Below, piece after piece: positions 52,707 through 63,962 of a DNA stretch of 64,000 bases. Numbering within the stretch: the first letter of the stretch is position 1; every line of letters begins with the position of its first letter. The notes beneath the pieces were generated by a model. It saw nothing but the letters and a program-made list of their open reading frames with translations, did not search any database and had not been told where the DNA came from. The stretch comes from Actinomycetospora endophytica (GTDB lineage: Bacteria > Actinomycetota > Actinomycetes > Mycobacteriales > Pseudonocardiaceae): NCBI RefSeq assembly GCF_021026375.1, contig NZ_JAJNDB010000009.1, forward strand, positions 230,469 through 294,468, written 5' to 3'. The position numbers and the translations under genes are program-made.

Positions 52707-53273
52707 GTGCCCGACATCTCCGTCGTCCCGACCTCGCCGTGGGGCGCCGAACGGGATCCCGTCAATGCCGAGATCGCCGACCACATCCTGCAGCGTCTGC
52801 TCACGGCGGCCACCGCACTGCACCGCGGGAACGCCGACGAGCTCGGCCTGGACCCGAGCATGCTCGCGATCGTCGACGTCCTCGGCGTCGTCCCTGAGCT
52901 GACGGTCGCCGCGCTCGCGGACCGCGTCGCCCTGAGCCACGCCGCTACGTCCCGGGCGGTGACGCGCCTGGAGGAACGCGACTGGGTCGAGCGGCTCGAC
53001 GAGCCCGGCACTCCCCGCTTCGTCATGCGGGCGGCGGAGACCACGACCGTCGTCGACGCGTCGCGTCAGGACGTCCGGAGCCCGCTCGCCGCGGCGGCCG
53101 ATGCGCTCGACCCGCAGGCCAGGGAAGCCGTCCTGCTGTTCCTGACGCGCGTGACGGACATCCTCACCACACGCGCCCGATCCCGGGGCGACCGGCGGCT
53201 CCTGCGCACCCTCGAGCGGAGGCGCAAGGAGTGGGACAAGGAGCGCCGCGGGCGTCGAGCCGACACGCCGTGA
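52707..53273 (+). CDS. MarR family transcriptional regulator
   Basis: A 188-residue winged-helix protein. The MarR core is ALADRVALSHAATSRAVTRLEERDWVERLDEPGTPRFVMRAAE (helix-turn-helix and wing), framed by dimerising helices, with a basic end (RRLLRTLERRRKEWDKERRGRR). GTG 52707 lies seven bases after TACCGT (52694-52699) and has no ribosome site, so the transcript is probably leaderless. It is co-oriented with uvrC 101 bases downstream, and with the PIG-L gene upstream; no target can be assigned. Confidence 0.88.
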   Translation: MPDISVVPTSPWGAERDPVNAEIADHILQRLLTAATALHRGNADELGLDPSMLAIVDVLGVVPELTVAALADRVALSHAATSRAVTRLEERDWVERLDEPGTPRFVMRAAETTTVVDASRQDVRSPLAAAADALDPQAREAVLLFLTRVTDILTTRARSRGDRRLLRTLERRRKEWDKERRGRRADTP

Positions 53274-53357
53274 CGCAAGTGTCCCAGCACGAGACACGCC
53301 GACCGACACGCCGATTCCACCCGCATGGGTGTACGCCGACACGCTGAGCGGACACGC
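53263..53357. repeat. Five ACACGC words in duplicated pairs before uvrC
   Basis: ACACGC begins at 53263, 53294, 53306, 53339 and 53352. The pair 53294/53306 (12 apart) is repeated as 53339/53352 (13 apart) at a distance of about 45 bases, and the last copy touches the TACGCT box (53359-53364) that lies ten bases before the uvrC ATG. This could be an operator array. Confidence 0.5.
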
Positions 53358-53374
53358 CTACGCTGGAACCCGCC

Positions 53375-55390
53375 ATGGCCGATCCGAGCACCTACCGCCC
53401 CGCCCCGGGAACCATCCCGGAGGCGCCGGGCGTCTACCGGTTCTCCGACGCCGACGGGCGCGTGATCTACGTCGGCAAGGCCAAGAGCCTGCGCAGTCGG
53501 CTGAACTCCTACTTCGCCGACCTCGCCGGCCTGCACCCGCGGACCCGGCGCATGGTGACCACCGCGGCGGCGGTGCAGTGGACCGTCGTCACCACCGAGG
53601 TCGAGGCCCTCCAGCTCGAGTACAACTGGATCAAGGAGTTCGACCCGCGGTTCAACGTCCGGTACCGCGACGACAAGACCTACCCGGTCCTCGCGGTGAC
53701 GCTGAACGAGGAGTACCCGCAGCTCAAGGTCTACCGCGGCCCCCGGCGCAAGGGCGTCCGCTACTTCGGCCCCTACGCCCACGCCTGGGCCATCCGCGAG
53801 ACGCTGAAGCTCCTCACGCGGGTCTTCCCGGCGCGGGTCTGCTCGCCGGGCGTCTTCAAGCGCCACGGCCAGATCGGGCGGCCGTGCATGTTCGGCTACA
53901 TCGGCAAGTGCGCCGCCCCGTGCGTGGGACGCGTGAGCGCCGAGGAGCACCGGGAGATCGTCAACGACTTCTGCGACTTCCTCGCCGGGCACACCGACCA
54001 GCTCATCGGCCGCATCGAGAAAGAGATGCAGGCCGCATCGGCCGAGATGGACTTCGAGCGGGCGGCGCGGCTGCGCGACGACGCGGGTGCGCTCAAGCGG
54101 GTCGTCGAGAAACAGGCGGTCGTGCTCGGCGACGGGACCGACGCCGACGTCGTCGCATTCGCCCTCGACCCGCTCGAGGCCGCGGTGCAGGTCTTCCACG
54201 TCCGCGGCGGGCGGGTGCGCGGCCAGCGCGGCTGGGTCGTCGAGCGCGGCGAGGAGGACGGCCTCGAGGCGCTGGTCGGGCAGTTCCTCGCGCAGTTCTA
54301 CGGCGAGCAGGCGGCCCTGGCCGGCTCGGCCGACGATGCCGTGCAGCCGGTCCCGCGCGAGGTCCTGGTGCCCGCGATGCCCGAGGACCAGTCGGTGCTC
54401 ACCGAGTGGCTGTCCGGTCTGCGCGGTTCCCGGGTGAGCCTGCGCGTGGCCCAGCGGGGCGACAAGCGGACCCTCGCCGAGACCGTCGAGCGCAACGCCA
54501 AGGAAGCGCTCACCCAGCACAAGCTCAAGCGCGCCGGAGACCTCACCGCGCGCAGCGCCGCGCTCGAGGAGATCCAGGAGTACCTGGAGCTGGACTCGGC
54601 GCCGCTGCGCATCGAGTGCACCGACGTCAGCCACGTCCAGGGCTCGGACGTCGTCGCGAGCCTCGTCGTCTTCGAGGACGGCCTGCCGAAGAAGTCGGAC
54701 TACCGGCGGTTCTCCATCCGCGGGGGCGCCGAGGGCGGCGACGTCGCAGCGATCGCGGAGGTCGTGCGGCGCCGCTTCGCGCGCTACCTCAAGGAGACCG
54801 CCGACGACGGGTCCGACGAGGCACCGGAGTCCGGCGAGGTCGACCCCGCCCAGCTCGACGGCCCGCTGCCCGGGATCGACCCGACGACGGGTCGGCCGCG
54901 GAAGTTCTCCTACGCGCCGAACCTGCTCGTGGTCGACGGTGGCGCCCCGCAGGTGGCCGCGGCGCAGGAGGTGCTCTCCGAGCTCGGCATCACCGACGTC
55001 GCCGTCTGCGGGCTCGCGAAGCGGCTGGAGGAGGTGTGGCTACCGGGCGAGGAGGCACCTGCCATCCTTCCGCGTGCCTCGGAAGCGCTGTACCTGCTCC
55101 AGCGGGTGCGCGACGAGGCCCACCGGTTCGCCATCACGTACCACCGCCAGAAGCGGTCGACGCGGATGACGAGCTCGGCGCTCGACGGTGTCCCGGGGCT
55201 CGGCGAGACCCGCCGGACGGCGCTGCTGAAGCACTTCGGCTCGGTCCGGAAGCTGCGGGCCGCGTCGGTGGAGGACATCACCGAGGTGCCGGGGGTGGGT
55301 CGGCGCACCGCCGAGGCGGTGCTCGCGTCGTTGAACGGCGACGGGGCGCAGCAGCCGGACCCGACCGCGGATCAAGGAGAGGCGTCATGA
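53375..55390 (+). CDS. uvrC: Excinuclease ABC subunit C
   Basis: A 671-residue endonuclease making both incisions in nucleotide excision repair. The N-terminal GIY-YIG domain reads [25 protein letters not shown], followed by the cysteine cluster [30 protein letters not shown], the UVR coiled coil ([13 protein letters not shown], about 223), the RNase H-like UvrC domain ([35 protein letters not shown]) and a C-terminal helix-hairpin-helix pair ([19 protein letters not shown]). An acidic 35-residue insert ([14 protein letters not shown]...) is usual in actinobacteria. A TACGCT box lies ten bases upstream. Confidence 0.97.
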   Translation: MADPSTYRPAPGTIPEAPGVYRFSDADGRVIYVGKAKSLRSRLNSYFADLAGLHPRTRRMVTTAAAVQWTVVTTEVEALQLEYNWIKEFDPRFNVRYRDDKTYPVLAVTLNEEYPQLKVYRGPRRKGVRYFGPYAHAWAIRETLKLLTRVFPARVCSPGVFKRHGQIGRPCMFGYIGKCAAPCVGRVSAEEHREIVNDFCDFLAGHTDQLIGRIEKEMQAASAEMDFERAARLRDDAGALKRVVEKQAVVLGDGTDADVVAFALDPLEAAVQVFHVRGGRVRGQRGWVVERGEEDGLEALVGQFLAQFYGEQAALAGSADDAVQPVPREVLVPAMPEDQSVLTEWLSGLRGSRVSLRVAQRGDKRTLAETVERNAKEALTQHKLKRAGDLTARSAALEEIQEYLELDSAPLRIECTDVSHVQGSDVVASLVVFEDGLPKKSDYRRFSIRGGAEGGDVAAIAEVVRRRFARYLKETADDGSDEAPESGEVDPAQLDGPLPGIDPTTGRPRKFSYAPNLLVVDGGAPQVAAAQEVLSELGITDVAVCGLAKRLEEVWLPGEEAPAILPRASEALYLLQRVRDEAHRFAITYHRQKRSTRMTSSALDGVPGLGETRRTALLKHFGSVRKLRAASVEDITEVPGVGRRTAEAVLASLNGDGAQQPDPTADQGEAS

Positions 55391-55406
55391 CGCGAGGGGC
55401 AGCCGG

Positions 55407-56297
55407 GTGAGCACACCGGACACGCCCGACGGGGGCGTCGAGGTCGCGATCGTCACGGGGGTGTCGGGCGCGGGACGCAGCACCGCGGCGAAGGTGCTCG
55501 AGGACCTCGGGTGGTTCGTCGTCGACAACCTCCCGCCCGAGCTGCTGGAGACGGTCGTCGACCTGGGCGCGCGCTCCCAGGGGCAGGTGACGCGGATCGC
55601 GGTCGTCATGGACGTCCGCAGCCGCGCGTTCACCGCCGACCTGGGCTCCGCGCTCAAGGAGCTGGACACCCGCGGCGCCCGCCCGCGGGTGGTCTTCCTC
55701 GACGCCGACGACGCCGTGCTGATCCGCCGGTTCGAGGCCAACCGCCGCTCGCACCCGTTGCAGGGCGACGGCCGGCTCGTGGACGGCATCGACGCCGAGC
55801 GGGAGCTGCTGGCCCCGCTGCGCGACCTGGCCGACCTCGTCGTCGACACCTCGCACCGCTCGGTCCACGAGCTGCGCAAGGCCGTCGAGGAGGCGTTCGC
55901 GGAGAGCGCCGCCGAGGTCGGGTCGAGCGTCACCGTGCTCTCCTTCGGCTACAAGCACGGACTCCCGGCCGACGCCGACCTCGTCGTCGACGTGCGCTTC
56001 CTGCCCAACCCGCACTGGATCCCGGAGCTGCGCGAGCACGACGGCCGCGAGGCGGTGGTCAGCGACTACGTGCTCTCCCAGGAGGGCGCCGAGGAGTTCC
56101 TCGAGGCCTATCTCGCGCTGCTGCGCCTCGTCGGGGTGGGCTACCGCCGCGAGGGGAAGCGCTACCTCACGGTCGCCGTCGGGTGCACCGGCGGGCGGCA
56201 CCGCAGCGTCGCGATCGCCGAGGAGCTGGCCCGGCGGATGGCCGGTGAGGACGGGGTGCGGGTGACCGTCTCGCACCGGGACGTGGGTCGCGAATGA
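55407..56297 (+). CDS. rapZ: RapZ/YvcJ-type nucleotide-binding protein (RNase adapter family)
   Basis: A 296-residue P-loop protein. Walker A is TGVSGAGRST (about 17-26), with DLGWFVVDNLPPELL next, DADDAVLIRRFEANRRSHPL, and the C-terminal domain (SFGYKHGLPADADLVVDVRFLPNP; GCTGGRHRSV). In E. coli RapZ guides a small RNA to RNase E; in actinobacteria the role is less clear. GTG 55407 is 16 bases after uvrC. The rapZ-yvcK-whiA order is strongly conserved in Gram-positive bacteria; its stop overlaps the yvcK ATG. Confidence 0.95.
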   Translation: MSTPDTPDGGVEVAIVTGVSGAGRSTAAKVLEDLGWFVVDNLPPELLETVVDLGARSQGQVTRIAVVMDVRSRAFTADLGSALKELDTRGARPRVVFLDADDAVLIRRFEANRRSHPLQGDGRLVDGIDAERELLAPLRDLADLVVDTSHRSVHELRKAVEEAFAESAAEVGSSVTVLSFGYKHGLPADADLVVDVRFLPNPHWIPELREHDGREAVVSDYVLSQEGAEEFLEAYLALLRLVGVGYRREGKRYLTVAVGCTGGRHRSVAIAEELARRMAGEDGVRVTVSHRDVGRE

Positions 56298-57496
56298 GTG
56301 GGCCGGGAGACGACGCGCAGCGGAGCTCGACCCATGGGGCCGCGAACGGCCACACCCCGGAGGCGCCCGGCGCGCCGTTCAAGGCGACCGCGCTCGGCGG
56401 CGGGCACGGCCTGCACGCGACGTTGCGGGCCCTGCGCCGGCTGACCGACGACGTCACCGCGGTGGTGACGGTGGGCGACGACGGCGGGTCGTCGGGCCGG
56501 ATCCGCCGCGAGCTGGACATCCTCCCGTGGGGCGACCTGCGGATGGCCCTCGACGCCCTGGCCGAGCGCGACCACACCGGGCCCACCGACACCTCGACGT
56601 GGCGGCAGGTCTTCGAGCACCGGCTCGGCGGGTCCGGGGCGCTCGCCGGCCACGCCGTCGGCAACCTGGTGCTGGCCGGCCTGCTCGACGTCCTCGGCGA
56701 CCCGGTCAAGGCCCTCGACGAGGCGTGCCGGCTGCTGGGCCTGCGGGGCCGGGTGCTGCCGATGGCGCCGCACGCGGTCGACATCGAGGCCGACGTCACC
56801 GGGCTCGGGCTCTCGGCGACGGCGAGCGGTGGCGAGGGCGACGACGTCGCGCACCGCATCCGCGGGCAGGTGGCCGTCGCGACGACGCCGGGCCAGGTCC
56901 GGCAGGTGCGGCTGGTGCCGCGCCGGCCCAAGGCGTGCGCCGAGGCGGTCGAGGCGATCCGGACGGCCCAGGTCGTCACCCTCGGGCCCGGGTCGTGGTT
57001 CACCAGCGTCATGCCGCACCTGCTCGTGCCCGAGATCTTCACCGCGCTGTGCGAGACCGAGGCGCGGCGCGTGCTCGTGCTCAACCTCGCGCCGCAACCG
57101 GGCGAGACCGCCGGGTTCTCCCCGGAGCAGCACCTCGACGCCCTGGCGGAGCACGCACCGCGGCTGCGCCTCGACGTCGTCGTCGCCGACCCGGAGGCCG
57201 TCCCGGAGCCCGACCGGCTCCGTCGCGGCGCCGAGGCGTTCGGCGCCGAGACCCTGTTCACCGCCGTCGGCGAGGCCGGCGGCGCCCCGCGCCACGATCC
57301 CGTGGCACTGGCCGGGGCACTGCGCGAGGCGGCGGGCAGTGCCGCCTCGCCGGATCGCGTCCCACGTCACGAGTGGGACGCACGAGTCGATGAGTGGGGG
57401 AGCGGAGCACGTCGTCGTTTCGGGGCCGGAGACGTGTTCTTCACCCCGACCGGCGACTCGCGACGCTACGAGGAGGAGGATCTCCGGTGGCCATGA
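56294..57496 (+). CDS. yvcK: YvcK/CofD-like gluconeogenesis factor
   Basis: A 400-residue protein of the YvcK (GlmR/CuvA) family, needed for growth on gluconeogenic carbon and for cell-wall precursor control. Recognisable parts are [65 protein letters not shown] and [22 protein letters not shown]. tuberculosis CuvA is shorter (about 340 residues); the additional N-terminal 20 and C-terminal 60 residues look flexible. It overlaps rapZ by four bases and whiA by ten. Confidence 0.93.
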   Translation: MSGPGDDAQRSSTHGAANGHTPEAPGAPFKATALGGGHGLHATLRALRRLTDDVTAVVTVGDDGGSSGRIRRELDILPWGDLRMALDALAERDHTGPTDTSTWRQVFEHRLGGSGALAGHAVGNLVLAGLLDVLGDPVKALDEACRLLGLRGRVLPMAPHAVDIEADVTGLGLSATASGGEGDDVAHRIRGQVAVATTPGQVRQVRLVPRRPKACAEAVEAIRTAQVVTLGPGSWFTSVMPHLLVPEIFTALCETEARRVLVLNLAPQPGETAGFSPEQHLDALAEHAPRLRLDVVVADPEAVPEPDRLRRGAEAFGAETLFTAVGEAGGAPRHDPVALAGALREAAGSAASPDRVPRHEWDARVDEWGSGARRRFGAGDVFFTPTGDSRRYEEEDLRWP

Positions 57497-58494
57497 CCGC
57501 TGCGGTGAAGGACGAGCTGAGCCGTCTCTCCGTCACGAAGACCTGCTGCCGCCGCGCCGAGGTGTCGGCACTGCTGCGCTTCGGGGGCGGGCTGCACATC
57601 GTCAACGGGCGGGTCGTCGTCGAGGCGGAGCTCGACACCGGCAACGCCGCCCGCCGGCTGCGCCGCGAGATCCACGACCTCTACGGGCACCAGCCCGAGG
57701 TGCACGTGCTCTCCCAGGGCAACCTGCGCAAGGGCACCCGGTACGTGGTGCGGGTGGCCGCCGACGGCGACTCCCTCGCCCGCCAGACCGGCCTGCTCGA
57801 CCCGCGCGGCCGGCCGGTGCGCGGGCTGCCGCCGCAGGTCGTCTCGGGCGGGGTGTGCGACGCCGAGGCCGCGTGGCGCGGGGCGTTCCTGGCGCACGGG
57901 TCGCTCACCGAGCCGGGCCGCTCGTCCGCGCTGGAGATCACCTGCCCGGGCATGGAGGCCGCGATGGCGCTCGTCGGCGCCGCCCGGCGCCTCGGCGTGG
58001 CGGCGAAGGCGCGCGAGGTCCGCGGGGCCGACCGCGTGGTCGTCCGCGACGGCGACGCCATCGGGGCGCTGCTCACGCGGATCGGCGCGCACTCGTCGGT
58101 GCTGCAGTGGGAGGAGCGGCGGATGCGGCGTGAGGTCCGCGCGACCGCGAACCGCCTGGCGAACTTCGACGACGCCAACCTCCGCCGCTCGGTGAAGGCC
58201 GCGGTCACCGCCTCCGCCCGCGTCAACCGCGCGCTGGAGCTGCTCGGCGACGAGGTGCCCGACCACCTGATCATGGCCGGCCGGCTGCGCGTGCAGCACG
58301 AGCAGGCGTCGCTGGAGGAGCTCGGCCAGCTCGCCGACCCGCCGATGACCAAGGACGCGGTCGCGGGGCGCATCCGGCGCCTGCTGGCGATGGCGGACAA
58401 GAAGGCCAAGGACATGCGCGTCCCCGACACCTCCGCCGCGGTCAGCGAGGAGATGGAGGAGATGGTCGAGGTCCCGGCGGGCCACGAGCGGTAG
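57487..58494 (+). CDS. whiA: Sporulation/cell-division regulator WhiA
   Basis: A 335-residue regulator combining a degenerate LAGLIDADG homing-endonuclease fold ([31 protein letters not shown]...; [20 protein letters not shown]) with a C-terminal helix-turn-helix ([32 protein letters not shown]). In Streptomyces it activates ftsZ and other septation genes with WhiB. GTG 57487 is preferred over ATG 57493, since GAGGAGGA then sits six bases away. With bldD, it gives this window two developmental regulators of filamentous actinobacteria; WhiA itself is also general. Confidence 0.97.
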   Translation: MAMTAAVKDELSRLSVTKTCCRRAEVSALLRFGGGLHIVNGRVVVEAELDTGNAARRLRREIHDLYGHQPEVHVLSQGNLRKGTRYVVRVAADGDSLARQTGLLDPRGRPVRGLPPQVVSGGVCDAEAAWRGAFLAHGSLTEPGRSSALEITCPGMEAAMALVGAARRLGVAAKAREVRGADRVVVRDGDAIGALLTRIGAHSSVLQWEERRMRREVRATANRLANFDDANLRRSVKAAVTASARVNRALELLGDEVPDHLIMAGRLRVQHEQASLEELGQLADPPMTKDAVAGRIRRLLAMADKKAKDMRVPDTSAAVSEEMEEMVEVPAGHER

Positions 58495-58523
58495 CGCGCG
58501 GCCCGCCTCACCGGCACGGTCGA

Positions 58524-58547
58524 GAGCGGTTGCGCACACCACCGCTC
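58524..58547 (+). terminator. Hairpin after whiA
   Basis: GAGCGGT and ACCGCTC form a seven-pair stem around a ten-base loop, 30 bases after the whiA stop. There is no T tract. It separates the uvrC-whiA unit from the glycolytic operon. Confidence 0.4.
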
Positions 58548-58576
58548 AGCGGGTCGGCGAGAGGCGCCCGCTTCGT

Positions 58577-59679
<1,103 letters not shown>

Positions 59680-59680
<1 letters not shown>

Positions 59681-60888
59681 TGCACACCGTCGACGACCTC
59701 ATCAGCGACGGCGTCCAGGGCCGGTACGTCCTGGTCCGGGCCGACTTCAACGTCCCCCTCGACGGCTACACGATCACCGACGACGGCCGCATCCGCGCCG
59801 CCCTGCCGACGATCACCAAGCTCGTCGGGGCCGGGGCGAGGGTGCTCGTCATGGCGCACCTCGGTCGGCCGAAGGGCGGCGAGCCGCCGGGGCGTGACCC
59901 GCTCTCGACCCTGACCCCGGTCGCCGGCCGGCTGGGCCAGCTGATCGACGACCGGGTCTCGCTGGCCGAGGACGTCGTCGGGCAGTCGGCGCGCGACGTC
60001 GCGCAGGACGTGAAGGTGGGCGGCGTCGCGCTGCTGGCCAACGTGCGGTGCGACCCGCGCGAGACCGGCACCCCGGCCGAGCGGGACGCGCTCGCGACGG
60101 AGCTGGCGGAGCTCGTCCCGGGCGGGGCGTTCGTCTCCGACGGGTTCGGCGTGGTGCACCGTGAGCAGGCGTCCGTCTACGAGATCGCCCGCAAGCTCCC
60201 GGCCTACGGCGGCGACCTCGTCGCGCGGGAGACCGAGGTGCTGCGGCGGCTGACCGGCGACCCGGCCCGGCCGTACGTGGTGATCCTCGGCGGCTCGAAG
60301 GTCTCCGACAAGCTCGCCGTGCTGACCAACCTGCTGCCGAAGGTCGACACGCTGCTGGTCGGCGGCGCGATGTGCTTCACCTTCCTCGCCGCGCAGGGGT
60401 ACGACGTGGGCGGCTCCAAGCTGGAGTCCGACCAGATCGACACCTGCCGCGACCTGCTCGCGAAGTACGCCGACACGCTGGTGCTGCCGAGCGACGTGGT
60501 GGCGGCGAGCGAGTTCTCCGCCGACGCGGACACCCGCACCGTCCCGGCCGACCAGATCCCGGCCGGCTGGCTGGGCCTCGACGTCGGGCCGGCGACGGTC
60601 GCCGCGTTCGGGTCGCACCTCGCCGACGCCGCCACGGTGTTCTGGAACGGGCCGATGGGCGTGTTCGAGATGGCGCCGTTCGCTGCGGGCACGACGGGGG
60701 TCGCCGAGGCGGTCGCGTCGTCCTCGGCGTTCAGCGTCATCGGCGGCGGGGACTCGGCGTCGGCGATCCGCGCGGCCGGGCTCGACGAGGAGCGCTTCGG
60801 ACACATCTCCACCGGAGGCGGTGCGTCGTTGGAGTTCCTGGAGGGCAAGGAGCTCCCCGGTATCGCCGTGCTCGAGGAGGGCCCCTAG
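59680..60888 (+). CDS. pgk: Phosphoglycerate kinase
   Basis: A 402-residue two-lobed kinase making ATP from 1,3-bisphosphoglycerate. Signature [13 protein letters not shown] near the N-terminus, [55 protein letters not shown] and [14 protein letters not shown] are all there. One oddity: the usual LENVRFHPGEE reads [12 protein letters not shown], but that is also seen in relatives. ATG 59680 shares its first base with the gap stop (TGATG). Confidence 0.98.
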
Positions 60889-61670
60889 TGGCACGCAAGC
60901 CGCTGATCGCCGGCAACTGGAAGATGAACCTCAACCACCTCGAGGCCATCGGGGTGGTCCAGAAGCTCTACTTCGCGCTGCCGACCAAGTACTACGACCA
61001 CGTCGACGTCGCGGTCTGCCCGCCGTTCACCGACCTGCGCAGCGTGCAGACGGTGACCGACGCCGACTCGATGCCGATCAGCTACGGCGGCCAGGACCTC
61101 TCGCCGGAGGACTCGGGCGCGTTCACCGGGGACGTCTCCGGAGCGATGCTCGCGAAGCTCGGCTGCACCTGGGTCGTCGTCGGGCACTCCGAGCGGCGGA
61201 CCATCCACGGCGAGGACGACGCGCTGGTCAACCGCAAGGTCGGGGCCGCGCTGCGCAACCGGCTCACGCCGATCCTCTGCCTCGGCGAGGGTGAGGACGT
61301 CCGGGAGTCCGGCGGCCACGTCGGGCACTGCACCGGCCAGCTCGACGGGGCCCTGGCCGGGCTGTCGTCGGAGGACGTCGCGCGGGTCGTCGTCGCCTAC
61401 GAGCCGATCTGGGCGATCGGCACCGGGAAAACCGCGACCACCGAGGACGCCCAGGAGGTCTGCCACGCGCTGCGTGAGCGGCTCCGGGAGACCCACGGGG
61501 ACGCCGTCGCCGACGCGGTGCGGATCCTCTACGGCGGCTCGGTGAAGTCGAACAACGCGAAGGACCTCGTCGGGCAGCCCGACGTCGACGGGGCGCTCGT
61601 CGGCGGGGCCTCGCTGGACCCGGAGGGGTTCGCGGAGCTGTGCGCGCTCGCTGCGGGTGGGCCGCTGTAG
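60888..61670 (+). CDS. tpiA: Triosephosphate isomerase
   Basis: A 260-residue TIM barrel with the catalytic lysine in [14 protein letters not shown], histidine in [15 protein letters not shown] and glutamate in [41 protein letters not shown] and [11 protein letters not shown] bind phosphate. GTG 60888 overlaps the pgk TAG by one base. Downstream, paired 60-bp palindromic elements lie between it and secG, and could end the operon. Confidence 0.98.
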   Translation: MARKPLIAGNWKMNLNHLEAIGVVQKLYFALPTKYYDHVDVAVCPPFTDLRSVQTVTDADSMPISYGGQDLSPEDSGAFTGDVSGAMLAKLGCTWVVVGHSERRTIHGEDDALVNRKVGAALRNRLTPILCLGEGEDVRESGGHVGHCTGQLDGALAGLSSEDVARVVVAYEPIWAIGTGKTATTEDAQEVCHALRERLRETHGDAVADAVRILYGGSVKSNNAKDLVGQPDVDGALVGGASLDPEGFAELCALAAGGPL

Positions 61671-61683
61671 GTCTCTCCGTCCC

Positions 61684-61745
61684 GTTCCGACCGAAGGGCC
61701 CCGTCGCTCGACTAGATCGAGCGGAGGGGCCCTTCGGTCGTTCCG
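61684..61745. repeat. Bipartite palindromic repeat, copy 5
   Basis: Begins GTTCCGACCGAAGGGCCCC and ends GGGGCCCTTCGGTCGTTCC; interior TCGCTCGACTAGATCGAGCG. Corresponds to the first-type element at 21771, which is also followed by a second-type element. Confidence 0.7.
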
Positions 61746-61756
61746 GGACAGGGCGG

Positions 61757-61822
61757 GACGATCCGGCGAAGGGCGCCCATCGGCGGTCTATCCGAGCGAA
61801 GGTGCCCTTCGCTCGACAAGGA
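61757..61822. repeat. Bipartite palindromic repeat, copy 6
   Basis: CCGGCGAAGGGCGCCCATCGG, then TCTATCCGAGCGAAGGTGCCC and CTTCGCTCGACAAGGAAC. Closely matches the element at 21847 over the CGGCGAAGGGCGCCCA and TCTAT-CGAGCGAAGGTGCCC boxes. Confidence 0.7.
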
Positions 61823-62010
61823 ACCGAGAACCGTCGAGACCCGGGAGTGACCTGCGACGCGGACGTTCGTTGAGCCTTCCGAGGTCCGCGCCGGAACGGG
61901 TGTGACCCGAGGCCCTCCCCCGGGAGGGGCCGGGTAGTGTGACCGATGGACGCCCGCTCCGCAGGCCGAGGCCGCGGAGCACCGGATAGACGGAGGTCAC
62001 GGAGCCCGAG

Positions 62011-62247
62011 ATGCGACTGTTCCTCGACATTCTGCTCATCGTCTCCAGCGTGCTGCTGGTGCTGCTGGTGCTGCTGCACCGCGGCCGGGGCGGTGGCCTC
62101 TCGTCGCTCTTCGGGGGCGGAGTGCAGTCGAGCCTCGCGGGCTCCAGCGTGGTCGAGAAGAACCTCGACCGCCTCACCCTCTTCGTCGGCGCGATCTGGT
62201 TGATCGCGATCGTCGGGACGGGCCTCCTGATCAAGATCGAGGGTTGA
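62011..62247 (+). CDS. secG: Preprotein translocase subunit SecG
   Basis: A 78-residue inner-membrane protein with two hydrophobic segments (about 3-22, LFLDILLIVSSVLLVLLVLLH; and about 54-74, LTLFVGAIWLIAIVGTGLLI) joined by the conserved glycine-rich loop GRGGGLSSLFGGGVQSSLAGSSVVEKNLDRLT. SecG assists SecYEG-mediated export. ACGGAG lies nine bases before the ATG. tpiA-secG is the common actinobacterial order, here with two repeat elements in between. Confidence 0.96.
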   Translation: MRLFLDILLIVSSVLLVLLVLLHRGRGGGLSSLFGGGVQSSLAGSSVVEKNLDRLTLFVGAIWLIAIVGTGLLIKIEG

Positions 62248-62301
62248 CCGCCGGCCCGGACCGCCGGAACGGGCCTGTGACGATGCGGAGGGAACGCCGA
62301 C

Positions 62302-62646
62302 ATGGCCACTGGCAACGCGATCCGGGGAACCCGGGTCGGGTCCGGTCCGATGGGCGAGTCCGAGCGGGGTGAGAGCGCTCAACGGATCGTCGTCTCCTTC
62401 TGGTGCTCGAACGGCCATCACACGCAGCCGTCGTTCGCCCACGACGCCGAGCTGCCCACCACCTGGGACTGTCCGCGTTGCGGCCTGCCGGCCAACACCG
62501 ACGAGAAGAACCCGCCGCCCGCGCGGCGCACCGAGCCGTACAAGACGCACCTCGCGTACGTGAAGGAGCGCCGCTCGGACGCCGACGGCGAGGCGCTGCT
62601 CGAGGAGGCGCTCGCCAAGCTGCGCGCCCGCCGCGGCGAGAACTGA
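62302..62646 (+). CDS. rbpA: RNA polymerase-binding protein RbpA
   Basis: A 114-residue actinobacterial transcription factor that binds the principal sigma factor and beta-prime, stabilising open complexes. The N-terminal tail (ATGNAIRGTRVGSGPMGESERGES) is followed by the core domain VSFWCSNGHHTQPSFAHDAELPTTWDCPRCGLPA, with cysteines that can bind zinc, a basic linker (ARRTEPYKTHLAYVKERRSD) and the sigma-interacting C-terminal helix. In Streptomyces and mycobacteria RbpA lowers sensitivity to rifampicin. GGAGGGA precedes the ATG. Confidence 0.97.
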   Translation: MATGNAIRGTRVGSGPMGESERGESAQRIVVSFWCSNGHHTQPSFAHDAELPTTWDCPRCGLPANTDEKNPPPARRTEPYKTHLAYVKERRSDADGEALLEEALAKLRARRGEN

Positions 62647-62684
62647 CCCTCTCCACACGGCCGGAGACCTGAGAGAGTGGCCGG

Positions 62685-63962
62685 GTGGCCGCTCCTGAGA
62701 TCTCCGACACGCGCTTCACCCTGAGCCAGGCCGACATCCCGTCGGCGTGGTTCAACGTCGCTCCTCACCTCTCCAGTCCGCTGGACCCGCCGTTGCACCC
62801 GGTCACCCGGGAGCCGGTGGGTCCGGACGACCTCGCGCCGCTCTTCGCGGCCGAGCTCATCGGCCAGGAGATGTCGGCGGACCCGTGGATCGACATCCCG
62901 GGTGAGGTGCTCGACGTCCTGCGGCTGTGGCGTCCCACGCCGCTGATCCGGGCTCGCCGGCTCGAGGCGGCGCTCGGCACCACGGCGCGGATCTACTACA
63001 AGGACGAGTCGGTCTCGCCCGCCGGCTCGCACAAGCCGAACTCGGCGGTGCCGCAGGCGTACTACAACGCGCGCGAGGGCATTGCCCGCCTCGCCACCGA
63101 GACCGGCGCGGGCCAGTGGGGCACCGCGCTCGCCTTCGCCTGTGCGCAGTTCGGTCTCGAGTGCGCGGTCTACATGGTCCGCAAGAGCTTCGAGCAGAAG
63201 CCCTACCGCAAGGTGATCATGGAGACCTGGGGCGGGAGCGTCGTGCCGTCCCCGATCGACGACCCGGACAACGCCGGCTCCCTCGGCGCGGCCATCTCGG
63301 ACGCCGTGCGCGACGCCGTCGGTCGCGAGGACACCCACTACGCGCTCGGCTCGGTGCTCAACCACGTGCTGCTGCACCAGACGGTCATCGGGCTGGAGGC
63401 GCAGCAGCAACTGACGCAGGCGGGGGAGACCCGGCCCGACGTCGTGATCGCGCCCTGCGGCGGCGGCTCGAACCTCGGTGGAGTCGCGCTGCCGTTCCTG
63501 CCGGACCCCGCGGTGCGCCTGCTCGCGGCGGAGCCCGCCTCGTGCCCGACGCTGACCCGCGGGTCCTACGAGTACGACTTCGGCGACACGGCGGGCCTCA
63601 CGCCGATGATGAACATGTACACGCTGGGCCACGACTTCATGCCGCCCGGCATCCACGCCGGTGGGCTGCGCTACCACGGCGACTCGCCGATCATCTCCAA
63701 GCTGGTCCACGAGGGGCGGATGGAGGCGGTGGCGCACCGGCAGAAGGCGGTGTTCGAGGCGAACGTGCTCTTCGCGCGCGTCGAGGGGAAGCTGCCCGCG
63801 CCGGAGGCGGGCCACGGGATCGCGTCGGCGATCGCCGAGGCGAACGACGCGACCGCGAAGGACGAGGAGCGGGTCATCCTCGTCAACTACTGCGGGCACG
63901 GCCTGCTCGACCTCTCCGCCTACGAGGACCACCTGGCGGGGACGCTGCCCGAGGAGCCTTAG
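62685..63962 (+). CDS. TrpB2-type tryptophan synthase beta chain (stand-alone)
   Basis: A 425-residue PLP enzyme of the TrpB2 branch, which is longer than TrpB1 and often lacks a TrpA partner. The PLP lysine is K117 in [12 protein letters not shown], the phosphate-binding loop is CGGGSNLGG, and the long insert [21 protein letters not shown] with [20 protein letters not shown] is diagnostic. It would join indole and serine to tryptophan, perhaps salvaging free indole. No trpA or trpC lies nearby. GTG 62685 gives a good TrpB2 start ([19 protein letters not shown]). No gene is seen in the last 38 bases of the window. Confidence 0.9.
   Translation: MAAPEISDTRFTLSQADIPSAWFNVAPHLSSPLDPPLHPVTREPVGPDDLAPLFAAELIGQEMSADPWIDIPGEVLDVLRLWRPTPLIRARRLEAALGTTARIYYKDESVSPAGSHKPNSAVPQAYYNAREGIARLATETGAGQWGTALAFACAQFGLECAVYMVRKSFEQKPYRKVIMETWGGSVVPSPIDDPDNAGSLGAAISDAVRDAVGREDTHYALGSVLNHVLLHQTVIGLEAQQQLTQAGETRPDVVIAPCGGGSNLGGVALPFLPDPAVRLLAAEPASCPTLTRGSYEYDFGDTAGLTPMMNMYTLGHDFMPPGIHAGGLRYHGDSPIISKLVHEGRMEAVAHRQKAVFEANVLFARVEGKLPAPEAGHGIASAIAEANDATAKDEERVILVNYCGHGLLDLSAYEDHLAGTLPEEP

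Larger units (their letters stand above)
61671..62010. other. Intergenic region between tpiA and secG with palindromic repeats
   Basis: 340 bases without a gene. Two palindromic elements occupy 61684-61822. A GC-rich hairpin GGCCCTCCCCCGGGAGGGGCC (61911-61931, with one bulge) is followed by a TAGTGT -10 candidate (61935-61940), from which secG would have a leader of about 65 bases including AGACGGAGG. Nothing else recognisable. Confidence 0.55.
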
